Below are positions 1 through 5,604 of a DNA stretch of 5,604 nucleotides, one piece after another (within the stretch, counting starts at the first letter, position 1; each line of letters starts with the position of its first letter). The stretch is from Bathymodiolus azoricus thioautotrophic gill symbiont (GTDB lineage Bacteria; Pseudomonadota; Gammaproteobacteria; PS1; Pseudothioglobaceae), in the NCBI RefSeq assembly GCF_001298715.1, contig NZ_CDSC02000114.1, positions 1 to 5,604 of the forward strand, given 5' to 3'. The notes under the pieces are model-generated. The model was not told the DNA's origin. It saw nothing but the letters and a program-made list of their open reading frames with translations, and searched no databases. The position numbers and the translations under genes are program-made.

Positions 1-2
1 TT

Positions 3-155
3 GATTTGTCTAGGGTTATTCTTGGTTTTATTGTTATAAATCAATGTTTTGTGTTGTTTTTAAGGGCTGACTATTTAATATACGTTCATTTAAAATATAA
101 GGATAGTTATAGCGAGAGTTGTTATTTTATCAAAAGAGAAACCAAAGCGGAGTAA
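3..155 (+). CDS. Possible 3' end of an unidentified plus-strand frame (weak)
   Basis: This frame is open from the left edge for 50 codons and ends at TAA 153-155. The first part of the peptide is hydrophobic (VILGFIVINQCFVLFL), and it ends in a charged tail, KRETKAE. I do not recognise it. If real, it is the C-terminus of a gene starting outside the window and converging on the hupE-like gene. In DNA this AT-rich a 50-codon open stretch at an edge is only mildly unlikely by chance, so it may be nothing. A worn-out transposase end is an alternative, given the repeat-like sequence just downstream. Confidence 0.2.
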   Translation, partial: DLSRVILGFIVINQCFVLFLRADYLIYVHLKYKDSYSESCYFIKRETKAE

Positions 156-179
156 ACGGGTTAGTGCTATGATTTTTTA

Positions 180-212
180 GAGAGGACTTTACACAATCTG
201 GTTTACAGGGTC
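180..212. repeat. Possible terminal inverted repeat or remnant of an IS256-like element
   Basis: The stretch contains ACTTTACACAATCTGG followed by TTTACAGGGTC. Its reverse complement starts GACCCTGTAAACCAG and continues ATTGTGTAAAGTCC. This resembles the general look of IS256-family ends as I remember them: a G-rich outer tip, then an (A)ATTGTGTAAA-type inner block. If so, the element would lie to the left, with its outer tip near base 212. No second copy of the repeat and no recognisable transposase are visible, so this rests on resemblance alone. Confidence 0.2.
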
Positions 213-223
213 CTACGACCTTG
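206..223. repeat. Small hairpin (7 bp stem, 4 base loop)
   Basis: GGTC (209-212) and GACC (217-220) pair perfectly around the loop CTAC. The stem extends outward through G208-T222 type wobble and A-T and C-G pairs to about 206-223. No T-run follows on either strand, so it does not look like an intrinsic terminator. Its function is unknown. Confidence 0.35.
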
Positions 224-297
224 GGTTAACATTTGAATTTTGAATTAAATTCTTTGTCTAAACAAAAAAGCTTCATGGTAAAAGAATGGTAGAAATA

Positions 298-1425
298 TTA
301 GCCAGTAATTCGTTCTATGCCCCACCAAATTCCAATTAAAGAAATAACAATTGAGGTTGGGACGATGGCTATTTTTTTATAATTTAAATTCAGTGATTTT
401 ATGAAAAATAAAAGCAATACTACGCCTGATACAATTACAATTTGTGCCAATTCAACACCGATATTAAAACTGATTAATGTGCTCAAAAAGTTGTCTGATG
501 ACATTTTAAAACTTTTTAACATACTGGCAAAGCCTAGTCCATGCACAAGCCCAAATAAAAATACAATGATACTTTTTCGCTTGATGGATGGATTGGGCAA
601 TAAATTTTCAATTGCCACATAAGCAATTGAAAAAGCAATCAGTGGCTCAATAATTCGCCCTGATATTTCTACGACATCAAGCATTGCCAAGCCTAATGTT
701 AAAGTATGTGCTAGTGTAAAAGCACTGACCAATAACAACAGTCGTCGCCACATCAATGAAGACAATGCCATGCCAATAATAAATAAAATGTGATCCCAAC
801 CTAATGGAATAACATGCTCAAAACCAATGCTTACAAATTGCAGCATTCTTTGCATGGTTGTCATTGGTTCTGGGTGGTTAATATCAATCACACCACTTGT
901 TGCACCGTTACGCAACCAATGCCATTGACTCCAATTATATTCATTTTTTTCAAATACCTGATAACGCAGTGCGCTATCGCCATATTCCTTATTATATTGC
1001 CATGACAAGGTTTTTGGCCATTCTCTAAGTTGTATAGTGTAAGTAAGTAGCGTTTTTCTGGGGCGTTTTTTGTAGCCTATAATATCTATTTTGATATTTT
1101 CCAAATACAAGTTTTGCACTTGATGATTAATGTTCAGCTGCAGTTTATTTAAAAATTTCACCTCAAAATTCTTAAAACGCTGGCGTAAAACTTCAGGCGC
1201 TAACGCACGTAATTCGTCATATTCAGCTGCATTTGGTGCATCAGTGGTGTTTTTATATTGTGTACCAATACCCGTCATCACCGCTTCAAGACTAAGGTCA
1301 ATAACGACTTCAACTTTTTTATCGGGATAGATGGAGATTTCCACCAAAGCAGGTTTAACCACATCTGCGATTGATGCGCCCATCAACAAAAAAAATAAGG
1401 CGAGAGGCTTTAGCAGTCTTGGCAT
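298..1425 (-). CDS. HupE/UreJ-family (type 2) membrane protein with large periplasmic domain
   Basis: A 375-residue membrane protein of the HupE/UreJ_2 type. Founding HupE/UreJ proteins are nickel permeases serving hydrogenase and urease; the substrate of this larger subtype is not established, so the metal is inference. Residues 1-20 look like a signal peptide (LALFFLLMGASIA, cleavage before D21). Residues about 21-190 form a soluble, probably periplasmic domain. Residues about 197-372 hold roughly six hydrophobic helices. Conserved polar motifs lie in or beside the helices: EHVIPLGWDHILF (H204, D211, H212), FTLAHTLTL (H240), EPLIAFSIAYVAIEN (E260, E273), FGLVHGLGFA (H295) and FNIGVELAQ (N321, E325). 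These suit metal coordination along a transport path. The ATG directly follows the TAA of the upstream gene (TAAATG), with only a weak purine stretch (AATAAGA) before it, so translational coupling is likely. It is the last gene of the soxB operon. Family assignment is firm; transported ion unknown. Confidence 0.85.
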   Translation of the reverse strand: MPRLLKPLALFFLLMGASIADVVKPALVEISIYPDKKVEVVIDLSLEAVMTGIGTQYKNTTDAPNAAEYDELRALAPEVLRQRFKNFEVKFLNKLQLNINHQVQNLYLENIKIDIIGYKKRPRKTLLTYTIQLREWPKTLSWQYNKEYGDSALRYQVFEKNEYNWSQWHWLRNGATSGVIDINHPEPMTTMQRMLQFVSIGFEHVIPLGWDHILFIIGMALSSLMWRRLLLLVSAFTLAHTLTLGLAMLDVVEISGRIIEPLIAFSIAYVAIENLLPNPSIKRKSIIVFLFGLVHGLGFASMLKSFKMSSDNFLSTLISFNIGVELAQIVIVSGVVLLLFFIKSLNLNYKKIAIVPTSIVISLIGIWWGIERITG

Positions 1426-2175
1426 TTATGTCTTATTTTTCTTGTCTAGTCTTTCTTGCTTTTTACGCTTTATTTCATCCCAATCAATGTTATCACAAGC
1501 TTCACAATGACGACTAATAAGACCTGCGCGCGCTAATACTGCATAAAGCTTACAACCTGCGCAATAACCGATAATTGCCTCTAACCACATAAATAATAAG
1601 CATGCCCATACTAAATTCAACGCCAACCAAGAAGGTACATAATTTTCATCAACAGGAATACTAGTGCCTAACAAACTGTTCACCCATGATGCTATTGCAT
1701 CTGGATTAAAAAACACGATACATACGGAAATAAAACTGGCACCCAATAGCCATGCACAACGCTTTGGCCCGAGTGGCTTCCACGCAGACTCTTTACCAAG
1801 TGTTAAAAAACTTGCCAATAGAATAGTCGGCGAAAATCTTGAGCCGATAACCGACAAACTCAATAACATTTCAAGCAAAGCATAAATCAATAATTTGGTT
1901 TGAAAAGCGTAGTCAAATACTCTTTTTGTTGCTTCAACTTTATAAATCGTACGGTCTTCAAAATCCATATCATAGGTATCAATCGCAATAGAATCAGTCG
2001 TTATCTCCCAAGTCGGGCCATACACCACATCAACCAAAGTAAAAACCATATAAATGGGAATAATCAATAAAATACCCGCACGAATGCGCACTGCGGTATT
2101 ATTAATATGAATAGACTCCTCACCGATATCACGAAACCAAAGGTTTCTAAAGGTGTTTTTAATCAAGGCTATCAT
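1426..2175 (-). CDS. DUF4395-family integral membrane protein with two CxxC pairs
   Basis: A 249-residue inner-membrane protein. The family is recognised from the blocks SRFSP (112-116), GKESAWKPLGPKRCA (127-141) and LEAIIGYCAGCKLYAVL (198-214), which match the typical DUF4395 ending of the form LEA..G.C.GCK.Y. Its biochemical function is unknown. Hydrophobic segments lie at about 31-52, 94-111, 139-157 and 183-204. Between the first two is a polar loop (about 53-90) that seems longer than in compact family members. Two cysteine pairs are visible: C205-x-x-C208 at the membrane edge (the family's own motif) and C224-x-x-C227 (HCEAC) in the tail. C140 lies in GPKRC, where I recall the family usually has Phe. 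The tail ends in a Lys/Glu-rich stretch (KRKKQERLDKKNKT). In actinobacteria this family sits beside thioredoxin and sulfurtransferase genes, as I recall, which fits a thiol or sulfur role. It starts 6 bases after soxB with no good Shine-Dalgarno, suggesting translational coupling. Confidence 0.8.
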   Translation of the reverse strand: MIALIKNTFRNLWFRDIGEESIHINNTAVRIRAGILLIIPIYMVFTLVDVVYGPTWEITTDSIAIDTYDMDFEDRTIYKVEATKRVFDYAFQTKLLIYALLEMLLSLSVIGSRFSPTILLASFLTLGKESAWKPLGPKRCAWLLGASFISVCIVFFNPDAIASWVNSLLGTSIPVDENYVPSWLALNLVWACLLFMWLEAIIGYCAGCKLYAVLARAGLISRHCEACDNIDWDEIKRKKQERLDKKNKT

Positions 2176-2181
2176 ATTGTT

Positions 2182-4071
2182 TTAAATGATTTTCCCCGCA
2201 TAATTTTCAATACCTGGGTTGTTTTTCACGCCTTTAATGGTTGGGTGATTGACTTTCTTAAGATTAAGATGTTTTTGTTTACGCAAATAATCTGCCGCCA
2301 CATCCCACATCAAGCGGCCATTACCCACGGAGCCAACTTGTGCCCAGCCTGATACCTTATAAGATTTATTCACATCAATGGCCGTGCCCTCATCATCAAC
2401 AATATTACTAATACGATTGCCTAAACTTTGTGCAGGGTCAATGGTGTAATCCAATCCACCCATACGCACCATATCGCCACCTGATTGCAAATAGGGGTCT
2501 TGTACAAAGAGATTTTCAGCAATGCCTTCTAAAATTTCTTTCAATTGCGAACCTTTTAACTCGTTCACATAAGTTTCTCCATAAGTCATTGAGGTATTGG
2601 TCATCAAGTCTTCCATAGTAACATCGTGCCCTGCTGATACTGATGTACCCCAGCGTACACCTGCTGACATCGCAAAGTCCGCATCATGCTCCTCGCGTAG
2701 TGAATTAACCAATACTTGATCCCAAGTACCCATAAAATTACCACGACGATAAAGGGTTTGTTCAGTGGTACAAAGTTTCTCAGTCAAAATTGCATCAAAA
2801 GTTTTGCCCATTCGGTCTGGATTATTACTCATTGTGCTACTTCGTGCTTCAACCACATTCTTATCGTATTTGGTGTTACGCATTTTATTAATGTATGAGA
2901 CAACTGCTGCATCAGGTTTAATTAAGTTGGTAATAATCGGCAACATTTTATAGTTATAACCCATAACTTTATGGTCTTTAATGTCCAAATCCATCACGCC
3001 GATATATTTACCCGAACAACCTGCATTAGTAACCACAGTAACACCGCCTGCATTTTTCACTTCAACAGGTTTTGGCATGCCGTCATGTGTATGTCCGCCA
3101 AAAATAGCATCAATACCGACCACACGCGATGCCATCTTAATATCCACATCCATACCATTATGAGAAACTACAATCACCGCATCAGGCTTCTCATTTTCAC
3201 GAATATCAGCCACTAACTCACTCATTTCGTCTTCACGCAAACCAAATGACCAATCTGGGAAGAAGTATTTTTGTGGATTGGCATTTGAAGTTCTAGGGAA
3301 TGCTTGACCAATGACTGCAATACGATGCCCGCCCACATTTTTAATCACATAAGGTTTGAATGGCAATGCATCATCTTCGTTATAAAGCCCTCTGCCGTCA
3401 TATTTTTCTGTCATAGCAATGTACTTATCACCCAGCAAAGCATCTTCTAAGATACGCACATTTTGACCCAAAAAATCACCTTTGAAAAAACCAATATTTT
3501 TCAGCGTCTCTTCTTCTTTATAGGTAAATTCCCAGTGTCCGACCATTACATTAACACCCAACATATTACAGGCTTCAACCATATCAGCACCACGCGTCCA
3601 AAGTGAGGTGCCAGAACCTTGCCATGTGTCACCACCATCAACAGTTAGCGTATTTTGCACACCCCCTGCACTCTCACGCAATGAATCTAGGACGGTTTTA
3701 ATCTGTCCAAAACCACCTGTTTTGCCGTATTTAGCCGCCAATTCTTCAAAATTATTATAAGTAAATGCATAGGCTTCTGGCGAATCTGGCTTAACACCGA
3801 TTTCTTTGAGTAATTTGTTACCCACCACATGTGGCAATTTTCCAAAAGTAGACCCAAAACCTAGATTAACATTTGGCTCACGGAAATAGTTTGGTAATAA
3901 ATTACCATGAGTATCGGTAATATGCAAAATACGCGCATTACCTGTCTTTGCGACTTCATACATATTGTCTTGAGAAGACAATTTATTGGTATCATTGCCA
4001 CAACCACCAATTAAACCTACCGCTGAACCAGCACCTAATACCTTGATAAAATCCCTACGTGTTAAAGCCAT
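2182..4071 (-). CDS. soxB: SoxB, thiosulfohydrolase of the Sox sulfur-oxidation pathway
   Basis: SoxB hydrolyses the terminal sulfone from the S-thiosulfonate carried on SoxYZ, releasing sulfate in the periplasm; it is a 5'-nucleotidase-like dinuclear-metal enzyme (manganese in studied homologues). The protein is 629 residues, slightly longer than the usual 550-600. The N-terminus has a twin-arginine signal, TRRDFIK (R5, R6), then a hydrophobic stretch ending IGGC (C24), which resembles a lipobox. Metallophosphoesterase motifs follow in order: HITDTHGN (D53, H55) with the SoxB-typical NYFREP (61-66); VDGGDTWQGS (D148); VGHWEFTY (H179), the SoxB form of the nucleotidase GNHE; VVSHNG (H304); and GGHTHDG (H327, H329). 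A C-terminal 5'-nucleotidase domain (about 430-590) includes QSGGDMVRMGG (529-539). The tail VNHPTIKGVKNNPGI is family-like, so the gene is complete. The start is fixed by GGAAGAG before the ATG and by an in-frame TAA immediately upstream. It is the first gene of the operon. Partners SoxXA, SoxYZ and SoxCD are not in the window. Confidence 0.97.
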   Translation of the reverse strand: MALTRRDFIKVLGAGSAVGLIGGCGNDTNKLSSQDNMYEVAKTGNARILHITDTHGNLLPNYFREPNVNLGFGSTFGKLPHVVGNKLLKEIGVKPDSPEAYAFTYNNFEELAAKYGKTGGFGQIKTVLDSLRESAGGVQNTLTVDGGDTWQGSGTSLWTRGADMVEACNMLGVNVMVGHWEFTYKEEETLKNIGFFKGDFLGQNVRILEDALLGDKYIAMTEKYDGRGLYNEDDALPFKPYVIKNVGGHRIAVIGQAFPRTSNANPQKYFFPDWSFGLREDEMSELVADIRENEKPDAVIVVSHNGMDVDIKMASRVVGIDAIFGGHTHDGMPKPVEVKNAGGVTVVTNAGCSGKYIGVMDLDIKDHKVMGYNYKMLPIITNLIKPDAAVVSYINKMRNTKYDKNVVEARSSTMSNNPDRMGKTFDAILTEKLCTTEQTLYRRGNFMGTWDQVLVNSLREEHDADFAMSAGVRWGTSVSAGHDVTMEDLMTNTSMTYGETYVNELKGSQLKEILEGIAENLFVQDPYLQSGGDMVRMGGLDYTIDPAQSLGNRISNIVDDEGTAIDVNKSYKVSGWAQVGSVGNGRLMWDVAADYLRKQKHLNLKKVNHPTIKGVKNNPGIENYAGKII

Positions 4072-4074
4072 TTA

Positions 4075-4081
4075 CTCTTCC
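4075..4081 (-). promoter_or_regulatory. soxB ribosome binding site
   Basis: On the minus strand GGAAGAG lies 3 bases (TAA) before the soxB ATG. It is the only clear Shine-Dalgarno among the four start sites in this window, so soxB is probably the main translation entry of its operon. The overlapping ATGGAAGAGTAA also forms a three-codon mini-frame whose stop abuts the soxB start. Confidence 0.65.
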
Positions 4082-4101
4082 ATTAAATATAAAGGTCTGA
4101 A

Positions 4102-4130
4102 ATTCTACTCTATCTCAACAGAAATCACAA
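4102..4130 (-). promoter_or_regulatory. Candidate sigma-70 promoter for the soxB operon
   Basis: On the minus strand, TTGTGA (4130-4125, 4 of 6 to TTGACA) is followed after exactly 17 bases by TAGAAT (4107-4102, 5 of 6 to TATAAT). The predicted start near 4095 gives a leader of about 24 nt that contains the ribosome binding site. It is well spaced, but this is pattern matching only. An alternative minus-strand -10 (TATAAT, complement of 4143-4148) has no good -35. Confidence 0.5.
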
Positions 4131-4144
4131 AACTATCAGTAAAT

Positions 4145-4150
4145 TATAAT
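4145..4150 (+). promoter_or_regulatory. Candidate -10 element for murE (distal)
   Basis: A perfect TATAAT lies about 50 bases before the murE ATG. The best -35-like hexamer is ATCACA (4124-4129, 4 of 6) at a short 15-base spacing, which overlaps the soxB -35 on the other strand. It would give a leader of about 42 nt. TATAAT-like strings are common in DNA this AT-rich, so support is modest. Confidence 0.3.
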
Positions 4151-4185
4151 ATTCTTAAATAGCCTGTTATTTGCCGAACTTCTTT

Positions 4186-4191
4186 TATAAT
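4186..4191 (+). promoter_or_regulatory. Candidate -10 element for murE (proximal, leaderless)
   Basis: A second perfect TATAAT ends 7 bases before the murE ATG. A promoter here would start transcription at or within a base or two of the ATG, giving a leaderless mRNA. This would explain why no Shine-Dalgarno is seen. The -35 is poor (CTGTTA at 4164-4169, 16-base spacing, 3 of 6). Confidence 0.3.
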
Positions 4192-4198
4192 ACCCTAT

Positions 4199-5604
4199 AT
4201 GAATATTCAACAACTCCTTCACAATATCACTCCGACTAATTTTGACTTTGTTGTTCAAGGTTTGTGTCTCAATTCACAGCAAGTGCAAAATGGTGATGTC
4301 TTTGTTGCCTTACAAGGTACAACAGGTCATGGTGCAGACTATATTGAACAAGCTATTGACAAGGGATGTGTGTGCGTATTAATTGATTCAAAAGACTTTG
4401 AGTGTGGCGTACCTACCATTCGTATTGATAACTTATCCACACACTTAGTTGCCTTGACGCAACAGATATATGGAGATGCTTTAAAGCTAGATTTGGTTGG
4501 CATTACTGGTACGAATGGTAAAACTTCAGTGGCTTGTTTTATCTCGCAACTATTAGAACGCTTAGGCATCAAAAATGGACTCATTGGCACACTTGGCATT
4601 AGTCATTCTGAACAACACTCTGAGCAAACCACGCCTGACATTTTGACCCTGTATCGCACACTTGATGGATACGCTAAAGATGGCATTAAAACAGTCATAC
4701 TAGAAGTCTCATCACACGGCATTGACCAAGATAGAATTGCAGGACTGAACATCACCCACGCAGTATTTACTAACCTCACACAAGACCATTTAGATTATCA
4801 CAAAGATTTGGATGCTTATCAACAAACCAAAGCACGATTGTTCTCATTAGCAAGTGTCCAATTTGCGATTCTTAATCGCGATGATGCACATTATGCTGAT
4901 TTCTTAGTCGCTGCCAAAGGTAGGGAAATTATCGATTTTGGTTTGGATGATTTTGATGATATTCGACCAACCGAACAAGGCTTTTTAGTCACCTTGCAAA
5001 ATCATATTTTTGAAGTGCCTTTTTTGGCCAAATTCAACTTACTTAATGTTTTATCAGCATTCAATACACTCAAAACCTTTGGATTTAAACAAGAAAAAAT
5101 TATTCCATTGCTACACAAGCTCAAGCCGCCTTTAGGTCGAATGCAAAAAATTGACAATCATTTAATATGGATAGATTACGCTCACACACCAGATGCTATT
5201 GAGAATGCCATTATCACCTTACAACAACATTACCCAACACACAACATTCGAGCGGTATTTGGTTGTGGCGGTAATCGTGACCAAGACAAACGCGCAAAAA
5301 TGGGTAAGATTGCATCCAAACACGCCAACACACTTATTTTGACCAACGACAATCCAAGAGATGAAGACCCTCAGGCTATTATTAATGATATTCTTGATGG
5401 CATTGACGATAGTTATGAGGTGGATATTACCCTAGACAGGCAACTCGCCATTGAAACAGCTGTTATCACTTTGGGTGAGAATGAATGTCTACTCATTGCT
5501 GGGAAAGGTCATGAAACCACCCAAACATTCAAAGACAAAACCATCGAATCCAACGACAGAGACATTGTTCTCGCTGCAATTATTGAAGGCATAAGATTAA
5601 AAAA
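4199..5604 (+). CDS. murE: MurE, UDP-MurNAc-L-Ala-D-Glu:meso-diaminopimelate ligase (3' end cut by window)
   Basis: This cytoplasmic ligase adds meso-diaminopimelate to UDP-MurNAc-L-Ala-D-Glu with ATP, the third amino-acid step of peptidoglycan precursor synthesis. The frame is open for 468 codons plus two bases and runs off the window. E. coli MurE is about 495 residues, so little is missing. Mur domains appear in order. The N-terminal UDP-binding part has LNSQQVQNGDVFVALQG (24-40). The ATPase domain has P-loop GITGTNGKTS (101-110, K108), QTTPD (143-147), EVSSHGIDQDRI (169-180), TNLTQDHLDYH (191-201), and K211 in the position of the carbamylated lysine. The C-terminal domain has GRMQKI (313-318), DYAHTPDA (326-333), VFGCGGNR (353-360), DNPRDED (384-390) and AGKGHE (434-439). 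DNPR marks meso-diaminopimelate rather than lysine specificity. An in-frame TAG at 4160 and the absence of another ATG fix the start. There is no Shine-Dalgarno. The usual DSR of the N-terminal motif reads NSQ here. A divergent sox operon lies upstream, not ftsI. Confidence 0.95.
   Translation, partial: MNIQQLLHNITPTNFDFVVQGLCLNSQQVQNGDVFVALQGTTGHGADYIEQAIDKGCVCVLIDSKDFECGVPTIRIDNLSTHLVALTQQIYGDALKLDLVGITGTNGKTSVACFISQLLERLGIKNGLIGTLGISHSEQHSEQTTPDILTLYRTLDGYAKDGIKTVILEVSSHGIDQDRIAGLNITHAVFTNLTQDHLDYHKDLDAYQQTKARLFSLASVQFAILNRDDAHYADFLVAAKGREIIDFGLDDFDDIRPTEQGFLVTLQNHIFEVPFLAKFNLLNVLSAFNTLKTFGFKQEKIIPLLHKLKPPLGRMQKIDNHLIWIDYAHTPDAIENAIITLQQHYPTHNIRAVFGCGGNRDQDKRAKMGKIASKHANTLILTNDNPRDEDPQAIINDILDGIDDSYEVDITLDRQLAIETAVITLGENECLLIAGKGHETTQTFKDKTIESNDRDIVLAAIIEGIRLK

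Larger units (their letters stand above)
156..297. other. Non-coding interval downstream of the hupE-like gene
   Basis: I see no gene, tRNA or rRNA signature here. It holds a terminal-repeat-like stretch (180-212), an overlapping hairpin (206-223), and two small perfect inverted repeats: GAATTT/AAATTC at 235-240 and 247-252, and TTTGT/ACAAA at about 253-266. Read on the minus strand, neither small repeat is followed by a proper U-run. There is therefore no convincing intrinsic terminator for the sox operon inside the window, and the transcript may end by another mechanism or outside it. Confidence 0.5.

Noticed and set aside
140..230. tRNA-like fragments (GGTTAGTGC, GGTTAAC) in the left interval
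   Set aside because: No cloverleaf could be assembled: there is no acceptor pairing, no anticodon arm and no T-arm in register.
253..275. Hairpin TTTGT/ACAAA with adjacent A/T run as terminator of the sox operon
   Set aside because: Read on the minus strand the T-run comes before the stem instead of after it, and the stem is only 5 A/T-rich pairs.
401..622. Plus-strand open frame of 73 codons inside the hupE-like gene
   Set aside because: It is antisense to a well-supported membrane protein gene, has low-complexity composition and no recognisable domain. The same applies to the other short plus-strand frames within 814-3216.
4112..4130. CRP-like half site TGTGA upstream of soxB
   Set aside because: The second half six bases further on reads TTGAG rather than TCACA, and the half site is already explained as the -35 hexamer.
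4121..4145. FNR/ANR-type site (TTGAT-N4-ATCAA) near the soxB promoter
   Set aside because: CTGAT and TTGTG flank the right spacing, but both halves mismatch the consensus; insufficient.
4339..4599. Minus-strand open frame of 86 codons inside murE
   Set aside because: It is a shadow of murE, whose motifs in the plus frame leave no doubt about the coding strand.
1..5604. CRISPR array, phage attachment site, riboswitch, replication origin
   Set aside because: No regularly spaced repeats, no att-like tRNA end, no known aptamer consensus in the short leaders, and no clusters of DnaA-box-like sequences were seen.

Overview
This is an AT-rich window, about two thirds A+T by eye, from a bacterium that oxidises reduced sulfur. 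SoxB, the thiosulfohydrolase of the periplasmic Sox pathway, is recognisable from its own motifs. MurE carries the meso-diaminopimelate signature, which fits a Gram-negative cell wall. Low GC, short intergenic spaces and the style of the proteins suggest a gammaproteobacterial sulfur oxidiser of the SUP05 / Thioglobus / mussel- or clam-symbiont type. That placement is inference from memory, not a database match.

Layout from left to right. Bases 1-297 hold no confident gene. There is a weak open frame running in from the left edge (3-155, + strand), a stretch that resembles a transposon terminal repeat (180-212), and a small hairpin. Bases 298-4071 are a compact minus-strand operon, read right to left: soxB (4071-2182), a DUF4395-family membrane protein (2175-1426, 6 bases after soxB), and a HupE/UreJ-type membrane protein (1425-298, whose ATG directly follows the previous stop as TAAATG). 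Bases 4072-4198 are the divergent regulatory interval. From 4199 the plus strand carries murE, which runs off the right end almost complete.

How the genes work together. SoxB is a dinuclear-metal enzyme (manganese in characterised homologues) exported folded through Tat, and it hydrolyses sulfate from the SoxYZ-bound sulfur intermediate. The two downstream proteins are both integral membrane proteins. One belongs to a family whose founders move nickel and has a large extracytoplasmic domain; the other carries two CxxC pairs. Their tight linkage to soxB suggests an accessory module for metal supply or thiol/sulfur chemistry, which is the most interesting hypothesis here. No soxA, X, Y, Z, C or D gene lies in the window. 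murE is an unrelated housekeeping gene, divergently transcribed. It has no visible Shine-Dalgarno and has a perfect TATAAT 7 bases before its ATG, so a leaderless transcript is possible.
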